The position numbers and the translations under genes are program-made. Positions 8,948 through 17,412 of a stretch of DNA of 64,000 nt are shown in pieces; position 1 is the stretch's first letter; each line of letters opens with the position of its first letter. The stretch lies in NCBI GenBank assembly GCA_937920235.1, contig CALGUK010000010.1:1-64000 (forward strand), given 5' to 3'. The DNA is from an uncultured Clostridia bacterium (lineage in GTDB: Bacteria > Bacillota > Clostridia > Oscillospirales > Acutalibacteraceae). Under the pieces are notes generated by a model, which saw only the letters and a program-made list of their open reading frames with translations, searched no databases and had not been told where the DNA came from.

Positions 8948-10074
8948 TTTTGCTGGCCTTTCTCATAGCCTTCCACACATTTAACTCAAATGATATTTAT
9001 AAGAAGGATATCCGTAACAGATTGGTTATTCAGGGCATAGGTATTGATGCCGATGCGGACGGCAAATATACCGTTACAATTCAGTCGATTGATACTAATT
9101 CTCAGTCGGCTACATCCTCTGACGGTGCATCACAGCCTCCTATTAAAGCATATGAACTGAAGGGTGATACAATTTACACGGCAATAAAGAGCGTTACGGA
9201 AATCGAGGGCAAGGTACCCTTATATTCACAGAACAGAATTATCATCCTAGGCAAAAGCATAACGGAGGAAAACATGGCTGATGTTATTGATTTTTTTGTT
9301 CGTGATGTTGAAAACAGCTCTTCAGTTTTTATTGCGGCAGCAGAAGATACCGCCCGTGATATTCTTACTGCCGTGAACGGAGACGAATATATAAGTGCCG
9401 GATCAATTCAGTCAAGCATAAGTTCCCATGAATACGATGCGGGAATTTTCAACATGCAGTTGTATGACCTGATTAACCGATATAACTCAAGCACAAAGGA
9501 TTTTGCAATGCCTTTGCTTTCCCTTACTGAAAAAAACGGCGAAAAAACAGTCGAAATTTCAGGAACAGCACTTTTTAACAGCTCCAGATATCGCGAGAAA
9601 ATTTCAAAGGAACAAACCGTATTTCTGAATATCCTTTATAATCGGGTGAGCAATTCTGCGTTGGCATATGACTATGCAGACGGAAAAATGGTGTCATTGA
9701 ATATTGTTGAGTCAGAGACCGTCAGAAAGGTCGCGCTTGAAAACGGTTTTCCCGTTTTCAGTATAAATGTGAAAATGCAGGCGGATATTTCGGAAATCAG
9801 CGGCGGCGTATCATCTGCCATGGAAATTGCCGAGATTGAAAAAATAGAGCTTGCAGGGGAAAGATATATCGAGAGTGAGACACAAAAAATGACAGATACA
9901 CTTTATAAACGGTATAACAGTGATTCAGTAGGACTCGGAAGACTGATTTATATTTCTGAGAAGGATTATTTCAGGCAAAATGAAAAAAACCTCGACTCCG
10001 TTCTGCAAAACAGCAGATTTAAAGTCGAGGCTGAAATCAAAATCAGAAGAATAGGACACGAATTTATAACCTGA
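8929..10074 (+). CDS. Spore germination protein, GerC family (receptor C subunit), no lipobox cysteine
   Basis: 381 residues. A hydrophobic signal (residues 4-16) is followed by the GerC pattern NRLVIQGIGIDAD and, later, YSQNRIIILGKSI. The C-terminal domain ends with LYKRYNSDSVGLGRLI. GerC subunits are normally lipoproteins; here the region after the hydrophobic stretch reads FHTFNSNDIYKK with no cysteine, so lipidation by Lgt seems impossible and the protein would be held by an uncleaved signal anchor. The start at 8929 has AAAGGAG eight bases upstream. Its end is nine bases from the convergent alpha-galactosidase gene. Confidence 0.92.
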   Translation: MRKTAIVLLAFLIAFHTFNSNDIYKKDIRNRLVIQGIGIDADADGKYTVTIQSIDTNSQSATSSDGASQPPIKAYELKGDTIYTAIKSVTEIEGKVPLYSQNRIIILGKSITEENMADVIDFFVRDVENSSSVFIAAAEDTARDILTAVNGDEYISAGSIQSSISSHEYDAGIFNMQLYDLINRYNSSTKDFAMPLLSLTEKNGEKTVEISGTALFNSSRYREKISKEQTVFLNILYNRVSNSALAYDYADGKMVSLNIVESETVRKVALENGFPVFSINVKMQADISEISGGVSSAMEIAEIEKIELAGERYIESETQKMTDTLYKRYNSDSVGLGRLIYISEKDYFRQNEKNLDSVLQNSRFKVEAEIKIRRIGHEFIT

Positions 10075-10082
10075 TGGGTCTA

Positions 10083-11717
10083 TCAGAATAATTCGCCTGT
10101 ATTGGTATCAAAGCAAAGCCGCTTTTTTTCGCCTTTTTCAATATATTTAATCTCAATAAGGTCTTTTGTAATAAATTCGGCAGAGACGAGCTCGGGCTGA
10201 CCGTTATTGAAAATATGCAGCAGTACGTCTCTCTTTTCATCATTATAGTCACCGACATTATCAGATGTGAAAAGAAGGCTGCCGAAAATGTGGTTTATGG
10301 TTGCCGATATTTTTCTCTGGTCAAAGCTGCTTGTCATATTGTTATCGCGAAGCAGGAATACGTCGGGATCGTTTGCAAAAGCTCTGCCGTTAAGACCACG
10401 GCGGAAAATTGTGTTCCAGAGTGTAGTTCTTGTGCATACGTCCTCAAGGTGAACCTTGAATTTATTCCACTCAAGTCCGATATCGGCACCGATACGGCAA
10501 TAATCTACCTTGCCGAATGCAGGAGCAAGAGGAACTCCGCAACCGAGAATAAGCTTGTCTCCTACACACTCACGGATAAAATCCATTGCCTCGCACATAA
10601 GCTGACCGCGTGATTTTCCGTTTCTCGGGACAACGCATACCGAATATAAAAAGTCAAGCTTGACCATATCGTATCCCCACTCGTTGAGGACAACATTGAA
10701 GAAGTTACGGATGTGCTCACGGACTTCTTCTTTTTCTGTGTCAAGACCGTAAAAGCCTCCCCAGTTGACACCGCAGGCAACCTTTCTGCCGTATTTGTCA
10801 CGGATAAGCCAATCGGGATGCTCCTTTGCAACGGCGGAGTTTATCTGGCAGGAGAGAGGAGCAAGCCAAAGACCTGCTTTCATTCCCTTTTCGTGAATTT
10901 TATCTGCAATAAATTTCATTCCGTTCGGGAATTTTTCGGAATTTATACTTAGCCAATCACCGACAGCCGTCTGGTATCCGTCATCAATCTGGAAAATGTC
11001 AATTCTGGCATCCGTTTCCGAAAGTGCCTGTAGATCGTTTACAACAATGTCCTCGGTAATGTTTGCGTAATAGTTGTACCAGGTTGTATAGCCGTTAGTT
11101 CTGCCGACGCGCGGTGCGGGAATGTTCATAGCGGCAAAATATTTGTCATAAACTTCGCTTTCTTTTCCGCGATAGTGAACAACGTCAATGAGAACATACT
11201 CGTCATTGATAATGACGCCTTCAAGCTCCTTTTCAAATACAATTTCATTATCCGGAACATTTGCTCTTATAATCGTGTAGCCGTATCTCTCGCTGAGAGA
11301 ACCGAAAAGGTCATATTCGTCAAGATTACGCACATAGCCGTATGAAAAGCCGTGAAAACAGCCTTTTCTGCGGTCATATTTCACAAAATCGTAATCGCCG
11401 TAGGGGGCGGTGGGGAGAATACGTCTTATGGCTTCCTGTTTAAGATTGAGCCTTATGGGTTCGTCATCCGTAAAGTGCTCACGGCATTCTGTCCACGACT
11501 GATATCCGTTGAGAAAAATTCTTGAATTGCTTCTGAAATCAAAGGGGACGGTCATTTTGAATTTCACATTTTCCACAGAGCAAAGCGGCTTCATAGTCAG
11601 CTTGATGTGACTTTCGGCGGCTATATAGTCAATTGTAAAATGCTCGGTTTCAAACAGATTGGTTTTATACAGCACCTTATCTGCCATATATTCAAGGTTA
11701 ATTTTAAAACGTTTCAT
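10083..11717 (-). CDS. GH36-family alpha-galactosidase
   Basis: 544 residues. A partial beta-sandwich N-terminus precedes a TIM-barrel catalytic domain. Landmarks are FQIDDGYQ, KAGLWLAPLS, MVKLDFLY (the nucleophile Asp) and CRIGADIGLEW (the acid/base Asp), as in clan GH-D family 36. It hydrolyses terminal alpha-galactosides such as melibiose, raffinose or glycan ends. There is no signal peptide, so it is cytosolic and needs imported substrate. At about 540 residues it is shorter than the classical ~700-residue enzymes. GGGAGC precedes the ATG. Upstream is a good promoter overlapped by an 11-bp inverted repeat. Alpha-N-acetylgalactosaminidase activity is a possible alternative. Confidence 0.88.
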   Translation of the reverse strand: MKRFKINLEYMADKVLYKTNLFETEHFTIDYIAAESHIKLTMKPLCSVENVKFKMTVPFDFRSNSRIFLNGYQSWTECREHFTDDEPIRLNLKQEAIRRILPTAPYGDYDFVKYDRRKGCFHGFSYGYVRNLDEYDLFGSLSERYGYTIIRANVPDNEIVFEKELEGVIINDEYVLIDVVHYRGKESEVYDKYFAAMNIPAPRVGRTNGYTTWYNYYANITEDIVVNDLQALSETDARIDIFQIDDGYQTAVGDWLSINSEKFPNGMKFIADKIHEKGMKAGLWLAPLSCQINSAVAKEHPDWLIRDKYGRKVACGVNWGGFYGLDTEKEEVREHIRNFFNVVLNEWGYDMVKLDFLYSVCVVPRNGKSRGQLMCEAMDFIRECVGDKLILGCGVPLAPAFGKVDYCRIGADIGLEWNKFKVHLEDVCTRTTLWNTIFRRGLNGRAFANDPDVFLLRDNNMTSSFDQRKISATINHIFGSLLFTSDNVGDYNDEKRDVLLHIFNNGQPELVSAEFITKDLIEIKYIEKGEKKRLCFDTNTGELF

Positions 11718-11735
11718 TGCGACAGCTCCCTTTTA

Positions 11736-11779
11736 ATATCTTATAACAAAATTATAAGATATAAACGTATGAAATGCAA
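11736..11779 (-). promoter_or_regulatory. Promoter of the GH36 gene with overlapping palindromic operator
   Basis: On the minus strand, TTGCAT (11774-11779) and TATAAT (11751-11756) are spaced 17 bases apart, a good SigA promoter. A perfect 11-bp inverted repeat, ATATCTTATAA (11736-11746) with TTATAAGATAT (11752-11762), spans the -10 and the expected start site, the expected place for a repressor operator. The binding protein is unknown. Confidence 0.65.
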
Positions 11780-12131
11780 TATGCAAAAGGCATATTAAGT
11801 GATAGAATTTCTAAAAATCAAATAACTGCTTCTTAAGACTCAGGGATGTTTTCAAATATTGGCGGAAAATCAGAAGCGCTTGCAACAGTTCTGATAAATA
11901 TAAGGATTTTTGCAAAAATAATAACTTGTTTTGTAATGAAAAAGAAAGAATAGTTTTAATATATTATGACAATTTTGTGGGGCAGGCTGATGAGATATAG
12001 GCTGTGAGAACAATCGTTAATTTTTATTGTTAAACTGTTTTTTTACCTCATCCGTTACCTACGGTGACACCTACAAAACGCTCCCAATGGTTAAACCATA
12101 TTAAAATGTCTTATTCAACTCCCTGATTTCA
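11780..12131. other. Long intergenic region, no gene recognised
   Basis: This 352-base stretch between the GH36 gene and the mutase promoter has stop codons in all frames and no family I recognise. It contains short inverted repeats: ATATGC/GCATAT (11780-11796), AACAAT/ATTGTT near 12009-12031, and ATGGTTAAACCAT at about 12086-12098 just upstream of the mutase promoter. A decayed gene, a small RNA or an extended regulatory region are all possible. Confidence 0.4.
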
Positions 12132-12159
12132 TTGACAATCGAGGGGGTTTTGTTATAAT
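12132..12159 (+). promoter_or_regulatory. SigA promoter for the phosphosugar mutase operon
   Basis: TTGACA (12132-12137) and TATAAT (12154-12159) with a 16-base spacer. Both are consensus hexamers, about 40 bases before the start codon at 12200. Confidence 0.85.
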
Positions 12160-12199
12160 ATTATGGTATAAAAATATGCCTGAAAAGAGGTAGCCTAAT

Positions 12200-13840
12200 A
12201 TGACAATCAAAGAAAAATTTGACTTTTGGTGCACGTTTGATGAGGATACAAAAAACGAGCTTTTGTCAATAGCTGACGAAAAAGAAATTGAGGACAGATT
12301 TTATAAAGAACTTGAGTTCGGAACGGGTGGTCTCCGCGGTATTATGGGCGCAGGACCGAACCGAATGAATAAATATACAATCGCAAAAGCAACAAAGGGA
12401 TATGCAGATTATCTCAAAAGCCGTTATGACGGTGAAATAAGCGTTGCTGTAGCGTATGATTCGCGCAACAATTCTCAGTATTTTTCACAGGTTGCAGCAG
12501 GCGTGCTTGCCGCCAACGGAATAAAGGTTTATATTTTCGAAACTCTTATGCCGACTCCGGTACTGTCTTTTACAACAAGATTTTTAGGTTGTAACGGAGG
12601 TATTGTCCTTACTGCAAGCCATAACCCGAAGGAGTATAACGGCTATAAGATTTACGACGAAAAGGGCTGTCAGTTAGTGCCTCAGTTTGCACAGCAGGTC
12701 ATCGGATTTGTAAATGCGGTAACAGATTTGAAGTCCGTTGAGGTTATGGATTTCGATGAGGGTGTAATAAACGGGAAAGTTGTTGTAATCGGTGAAGAAA
12801 TTCTTGATGCTTTTCTCACAGAAGTTAAAAAGCAGTCGATTTATGAAGAAAAATCAGACCTCAAAATTGTATATACCGCACTTCACGGTACTGGAAATAT
12901 CCCTGTTCGCAAAGTGCTTGAGGGTATGAATATTTCAATAGTAAAACAGCAGGAATTGCCCGACGGTAATTTCAGCACGGTCCGTTCACCTAACCCGGAA
13001 GAAAAAGATGCGCTGACATTGGGAATTCAACAGGCAAAGGAAGAAGATGCAGATTTAGTTCTCGGTACTGATCCTGACTGTGACCGTGTGGGTATCGCAG
13101 TTATGCACAACGGTGAATATGTGCTTGTAACAGGCAACCAGGTCGGTGCATTACTTGTTGATTTTGTTCTTTCGCATAAAAAGAACGAGCTGAATGAAAA
13201 ATCAACTCTTGTAAAGACAATTGTTACAAGTGAGTTGGGTGCAAATATTGCCAGAAGCTATGGTTTGAATGTAGTTGATACTCTCACGGGCTTTAAATAT
13301 ATCGGTGACCAAATCGGTAAATACGAAATAAACGGTGATAAAGAATTTGTAATCGGTTATGAAGAGTCTTACGGTTATCTTGTGGGTACCCACGCTCGTG
13401 ACAAGGATGCGGTTGTTTCTTCAATGCTTATTTGTCAAATGACAGCATATCATATGAACAATGGCAGAACACTTATTGACGCACTTGATGAGCTTTATGC
13501 AAAATACGGGTTTTATCTTGACGCACTTGACACATTTGTGCTTAAGGGCAAGGACGGCGCAGAGAAAATTCAAAGCATAATGACAAATATGCGTGAAAAC
13601 GGAAAAGAATTGTTTGACGATATTCAAGATGTTATCGACTATTCAAAGGGTATCGACGATTTGCCAAAAGAAAATGTGCTTAAATACATATTTACAGACG
13701 GCAGTTGGATTGCAGTTCGTCCGTCGGGCACAGAGCCTAAGCTCAAGGTTTATTATTCTGTTCGCGGTGATTTAAAAGAAATAGCACAAGAAAAGCTCTG
13801 TAATATCCGCGAAATTCTCAAAAAAGAGATTGAGGGCTGA
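12200..13840 (+). CDS. Phosphoglucomutase/phosphomannomutase
   Basis: 546 residues. Alpha-D-phosphohexomutase family, resembling Bacillus PgcA. The catalytic phosphoserine loop reads LTASHNPKEYNGYK (about residues 136-149). The metal loop is GTDPDCDRVGIAV (about 289-301), the sugar-recognition loop is GYEESYGYL, and the phosphate-binding loop is VRPSGTEPKLK near the C-terminus. It interconverts hexose 1- and 6-phosphates, feeding glycolysis or sugar-nucleotide synthesis. A consensus promoter and an AGAGG ribosome site precede it. It is followed after two bases by a NifU-like gene and then an alpha-mannosidase, suggesting an operon. Whether glucose or mannose phosphate is preferred cannot be told. 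Confidence 0.93.
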   Translation: MTIKEKFDFWCTFDEDTKNELLSIADEKEIEDRFYKELEFGTGGLRGIMGAGPNRMNKYTIAKATKGYADYLKSRYDGEISVAVAYDSRNNSQYFSQVAAGVLAANGIKVYIFETLMPTPVLSFTTRFLGCNGGIVLTASHNPKEYNGYKIYDEKGCQLVPQFAQQVIGFVNAVTDLKSVEVMDFDEGVINGKVVVIGEEILDAFLTEVKKQSIYEEKSDLKIVYTALHGTGNIPVRKVLEGMNISIVKQQELPDGNFSTVRSPNPEEKDALTLGIQQAKEEDADLVLGTDPDCDRVGIAVMHNGEYVLVTGNQVGALLVDFVLSHKKNELNEKSTLVKTIVTSELGANIARSYGLNVVDTLTGFKYIGDQIGKYEINGDKEFVIGYEESYGYLVGTHARDKDAVVSSMLICQMTAYHMNNGRTLIDALDELYAKYGFYLDALDTFVLKGKDGAEKIQSIMTNMRENGKELFDDIQDVIDYSKGIDDLPKENVLKYIFTDGSWIAVRPSGTEPKLKVYYSVRGDLKEIAQEKLCNIREILKKEIEG

Positions 13841-13842
13841 TT

Positions 13843-14076
13843 ATGAGAGATTATATTAACAATGTCATAAAGCCCAAGCTGCAGGGAGACGGCGGAGAGA
13901 TTGATTTTGTTTCCTATGAAAACGGAATTCTCACGGTGCTTTTGCAGGGCGAATGTTCAAAATGTCTGATCGTTGACCGCTGTCTTGATTGGATTGAAAG
14001 TGAAATTATGCGCGATATGGGTGAAAGAGTAAAAATCAAAGCGCAGAAGAAAAAACCGTTTTTCTGGGATAAGTAA
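13843..14076 (+). CDS. NifU-like C-terminal-domain mini-protein
   Basis: 77 residues. The sequence IKPKLQGDGGEIDFVSYENG and the following GECSKCLIVDRCLDWIE match the NifU C-terminal fold (Fe-S carrier domain), where the family has GxCxxCP. The CxxC is kept but the proline after it is replaced, and a third cysteine lies five residues on. The tail is basic (KIKAQKKKP). In NifU and Nfu proteins this domain binds a labile [4Fe-4S] cluster between two monomers. The gene is squeezed between a mutase (2-base gap) and an alpha-mannosidase (13-base gap), an odd partner choice. The function is inferred from fold similarity only. Confidence 0.7.
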   Translation: MRDYINNVIKPKLQGDGGEIDFVSYENGILTVLLQGECSKCLIVDRCLDWIESEIMRDMGERVKIKAQKKKPFFWDK

Positions 14077-14089
14077 GGGGTGAAGCGTA

Positions 14090-17023
14090 ATGGCACATAT
14101 TAAGGTAGTAAGAAGAAGTATGCGTCCGGAAGAATGGACGGATTTGCGCTTCGGTTGGCTTAAAAGATATATATACAGTGAAAAGTACGAAATAACCGAT
14201 CTCAGAGTGCGTGATGCCAGACAGACAGCGGAAATGCAGTATGAACACTATCCGGAGGGCTGGAGAACGCTAAAAAAAGGCGATATGTACTTCACTCCTG
14301 ACGGAACAGCCTTTTTTGATGCAGAGGTAACGGTTCCGACCCATCTCCGCGGAAAAGAACTGTGGTTTTCACTTAAAACTGCAGCAGAGATTATCGTAAA
14401 GGTTAACGGAAAATATGTGGGCGGTGTTGACCCCAACCGTGACCGTATTCTATTAACACCGTATATTGACAGCGATATTCTTCATTTTGAAATGGAGGGT
14501 TATAATCGCTCCAAGCCGGATGACGAGAGAAACCCTGAGTCATTGTCCGTGCGCGGCTGCCGTCAGATTTTTGAGGGAGCATATCTTGCTACCATCAATC
14601 ACACGGTGCTCGACCTGGTTTATGACCTTGAAATGCTTCTTGATGTGGCAAAGAGCGAGCTTTTCAATGAAGATTATAGAAATTTTCTGAACAGAGAAAT
14701 CAATAACGCGCTGAACCTTATTGATTTTGATGACCTTAAAACAGAGGATGTTGAGGCGGCAAAGAAATATGTTGACGATGTGATTTATGCGAATAACGAT
14801 TATAAGGGAAGCGGCGATGTGGCACTTGTGGCTCATTCACATCTTGATATCGCATACTATTGGAGACGTATTCACGCTGTTCAGAAGAATTTAAGAACAA
14901 TTCTCATTCAGCTCAGACTGATGGACAGATATCCCGATTTTAAATATACACATACCCAGGCTTATACATACGAAACTCTTGAAAAGTATTACCCCGACGT
15001 GTTTGAAGAGCTTAAAAAGAAGGTTGCTGACGGTCAGTTTGAGCCTGTCGGTGCTATGTATGTAGAGCCGGACTGCAATATTCCCTGTGCCGAGAGCTTA
15101 ATCCGACAGTTTATGTACGGTCAGCATTATTTCCGCGAAAAATTCGGAAAAACAGTGAAGAATTGCTGGCTTCCCGATGTTTTCGGCAACAGCTGGATTT
15201 TACCTCAGATTCTCAAAAAAAGCGGAGTCGACTATTTTGTTTCCAACAAAATGTCAACGTGGAACGACACAAACCGTTTTCCCCACAACAACTTTATCTG
15301 GAAAGGAATTGACGGGAGTGAAGTTTACGCTTGTGTTCCTCCGACTCATTTCATAACATGGAATATGCCCTCTCAGATTCAGGAGAACTGGGAAGCATAT
15401 CAGGACAAAAACCTCGGCGGACAGACAATGTCCATGTTCGGCTACGGTGACGGCGGCAGCGGTTGTACCGAGGAGATGATTGAAATTATGCACCGCTTCA
15501 ACAAACTTTCCGTTATGCCGAAAACGGAACATACTGGCGGTCAGGAATTCCTTGAGAAAAATCTTAAGGATAACAAAAATCTTGCAAAGTGGGACGGCGA
15601 GCTTTACCTTGAGATGCATCGCGGTACCTTTACAACTAAATCGAGAATGAAGAGATATAACCGTCAACTTGAATATAAGCTTCGTGAGGCGGAAATTATT
15701 TCCACTCTACGGCATCTCAAGGGTGCGCCGTATCCGTATGAAGAAATCAGAGAAATTTACAAGAAGCTTCTTGTGAATCAGTTCCACGACATTCTTCCGG
15801 GCAGCCATATCACTCCGGTTTACCGTGATGCAATGGCGGACTATGAGGAAATTGAGCAGAGAGTAAATAAAATTATCGGAACGGGTGAGCAGTATTTCAA
15901 TTCGCTTAACTTCCCGCGTAAGCACCTTACGTTTGTTGCGGATGAAAACGGTGAAAGCACAAGATACGGTCAGAAGGGTAATTGGGTTATCCCCGACCTG
16001 CCTGCACTCGGATGCGGAGAGATAAAAGTCGAAAAATACGACGATGAGTGGCTTGAAATCGGTGAAAAGGTAGTTACCCCTTTTTATGAGATAGTATTCA
16101 ATACGGACGGAAGTATAGAAAGTCTGTATGACAGAGAACTTCATCGTGAGTGGGTTAGCGGTGAATTTAACAAGCTCAAACTCTATAAGGACAATCCGGG
16201 TGTTTACGATGCCTGGGACATCCTCCCGAATTACAAGGACAGAGAGGTGGAGGTAAAAATTCTTTCACCGCTTAAAACCGTAGAGAAAAACTCGGAGGTT
16301 GTGTCCTTTGCCTGTACTCTTGCCACGGAAAAGAGTACGTGGAAACGAATTATCAGGGTGTTCAGACGGTCAAGAGGCATTGAGGTTGAAAATGTAGTTG
16401 ACTGGAATGAAAAGCACGTTCTTGCCAAGGCACAGTTTGATTGCAATGTTCTCACGCGAAAAGCGGTCTGCGATACAAGTGCAGGCTTTGTCGAAAGAGA
16501 AACTCACCGTAATACAAGCTGGCAGCAGGCAAGATTTGAGGTTTGCCATCACAAGTGGGTTGATATGGCAGAAACCGACGGAGGTATAGCTCTCATCAAT
16601 GACTCAAAATACGGAGTCGGACTTCTTGAGAATTCAATGAGTTTAAGCCTTCTCCGTGCTACAATCCGTCCCGATGTTACGAGTGACCTGGGACATCACG
16701 AGTTTGCCTATATGATTTATCCTCACGGCGATGATTTCGTAAAAGCAGAAATCAACAATATTGCTTTTGAGTATAACATACCCCTCGGAAAAGCAGATCT
16801 CACCTGCGAAAATTCATTTGGTGAGCTTTATATGCAGACTATGAAGATGAGCGAGAAAGGTCATATGATCGTGGTGCGTCTTTCTGAACAGAACGGACGC
16901 AGAGGAAGCATCAGACTGGGCGGAAAGGTTAAGCTTCTCAACTTCCTTGAGGATGTCACGGGAGAGACGGACATAATCGAATATAAGCCGTTTGAAATTA
17001 TCACAATAGGTATAAATGCCTGA
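14090..17023 (+). CDS. GH38-family alpha-mannosidase
   Basis: 977 residues. An N-terminal beta-domain with a carbohydrate-binding look precedes the GH38 catalytic barrel. The zinc ligands begin at AHSHLDIAYYWRR (His near residue 248, Asp near 252), the nucleophile is Asp363 in CWLPDVFGNS, and a further zinc-ligand His lies in NQFHDILPGS. All-beta C-terminal domains follow. It removes alpha-linked mannose from N-glycan or mannan fragments. There is no signal peptide, so it is cytosolic. The unit with a phosphohexomutase upstream fits intracellular mannose use. The start is the ATG after AAGGGGTGAAG. Confidence 0.93.
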   Translation: MAHIKVVRRSMRPEEWTDLRFGWLKRYIYSEKYEITDLRVRDARQTAEMQYEHYPEGWRTLKKGDMYFTPDGTAFFDAEVTVPTHLRGKELWFSLKTAAEIIVKVNGKYVGGVDPNRDRILLTPYIDSDILHFEMEGYNRSKPDDERNPESLSVRGCRQIFEGAYLATINHTVLDLVYDLEMLLDVAKSELFNEDYRNFLNREINNALNLIDFDDLKTEDVEAAKKYVDDVIYANNDYKGSGDVALVAHSHLDIAYYWRRIHAVQKNLRTILIQLRLMDRYPDFKYTHTQAYTYETLEKYYPDVFEELKKKVADGQFEPVGAMYVEPDCNIPCAESLIRQFMYGQHYFREKFGKTVKNCWLPDVFGNSWILPQILKKSGVDYFVSNKMSTWNDTNRFPHNNFIWKGIDGSEVYACVPPTHFITWNMPSQIQENWEAYQDKNLGGQTMSMFGYGDGGSGCTEEMIEIMHRFNKLSVMPKTEHTGGQEFLEKNLKDNKNLAKWDGELYLEMHRGTFTTKSRMKRYNRQLEYKLREAEIISTLRHLKGAPYPYEEIREIYKKLLVNQFHDILPGSHITPVYRDAMADYEEIEQRVNKIIGTGEQYFNSLNFPRKHLTFVADENGESTRYGQKGNWVIPDLPALGCGEIKVEKYDDEWLEIGEKVVTPFYEIVFNTDGSIESLYDRELHREWVSGEFNKLKLYKDNPGVYDAWDILPNYKDREVEVKILSPLKTVEKNSEVVSFACTLATEKSTWKRIIRVFRRSRGIEVENVVDWNEKHVLAKAQFDCNVLTRKAVCDTSAGFVERETHRNTSWQQARFEVCHHKWVDMAETDGGIALINDSKYGVGLLENSMSLSLLRATIRPDVTSDLGHHEFAYMIYPHGDDFVKAEINNIAFEYNIPLGKADLTCENSFGELYMQTMKMSEKGHMIVVRLSEQNGRRGSIRLGGKVKLLNFLEDVTGETDIIEYKPFEIITIGINA

Positions 17024-17081
17024 TATAACCGGTGCGGCGGGGAGGTTAAGCCTCGCCGTGCCGACAGAAAAGGAAAGTAAT

Positions 17082-17294
17082 ATGGAACAGAAAAAAATAG
17101 ACAGAATAAATGAACTTGCAAAGAAGATGAAATGCGTCGGTCTCACCGAGGAGGAAAAGGCAGAACAGGCAGTTCTCCGCCGTGAATATATCGACAGCTT
17201 TAAACGAAGCCTTACCGGACAGCTCGACAATATGTATATTGTCGATGAAAAGGGTAATAAAACCAAGGTAGAGCGAAAAATCAAAAGAAAATAA
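17082..17294 (+). CDS. DUF896-family (YnzC-like) small protein
   Basis: 70 residues. The sequence IDRINELAKKMKCVGLTEEE followed by LRREYIDSFKRSL is the classic DUF896/YnzC helical hairpin, a small cytosolic protein of unknown function found widely in Firmicutes. The ORF can be extended upstream to 17016, but the ATG at 17082 has AAAGGAAAG just before it and begins at the conserved domain. It follows the alpha-mannosidase by about 60 bases and may be the last gene of that operon. Confidence 0.88.
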   Translation: MEQKKIDRINELAKKMKCVGLTEEEKAEQAVLRREYIDSFKRSLTGQLDNMYIVDEKGNKTKVERKIKRK

Positions 17295-17329
17295 AAGTGA
17301 ATATGTTGGGGTGCAAAACATCTCTTAAC

Positions 17330-17375
17330 TTGACTAAACCGCTAAATATAGTGTATAATATTTAGTGGTTCATTT
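17330..17375 (+). promoter_or_regulatory. Inverted repeat over promoter or terminator before the topoisomerase genes
   Basis: TTGACT (17330-17335) and TATAAT (17354-17359), 18 bases apart, form a promoter. Superimposed on it is an inverted repeat, AACCGCTAAATAT (17337-17349) with ATATTTAGTGGTT (17358-17370), 12 of 13 pairs, followed by CATTTTTTTGG. It could be an operator over the -10, an intrinsic terminator for the DUF896 transcript, or both. Confidence 0.6.
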
Positions 17376-17412
17376 TTTTGGAATTTGATTTTTTTGGTAA
17401 AGGATGTAATGT

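Noticed and set aside
10215..10613. 132-residue plus-strand ORF opposite the GH36 gene
   Set aside because: It lies entirely antisense to a strongly conserved enzyme, has no ribosome site and shows no family features.
10562..10831. 89-residue minus-strand ORF inside the GH36 gene in another frame
   Set aside because: Same strand but out of frame with a conserved catalytic barrel; no start signal.
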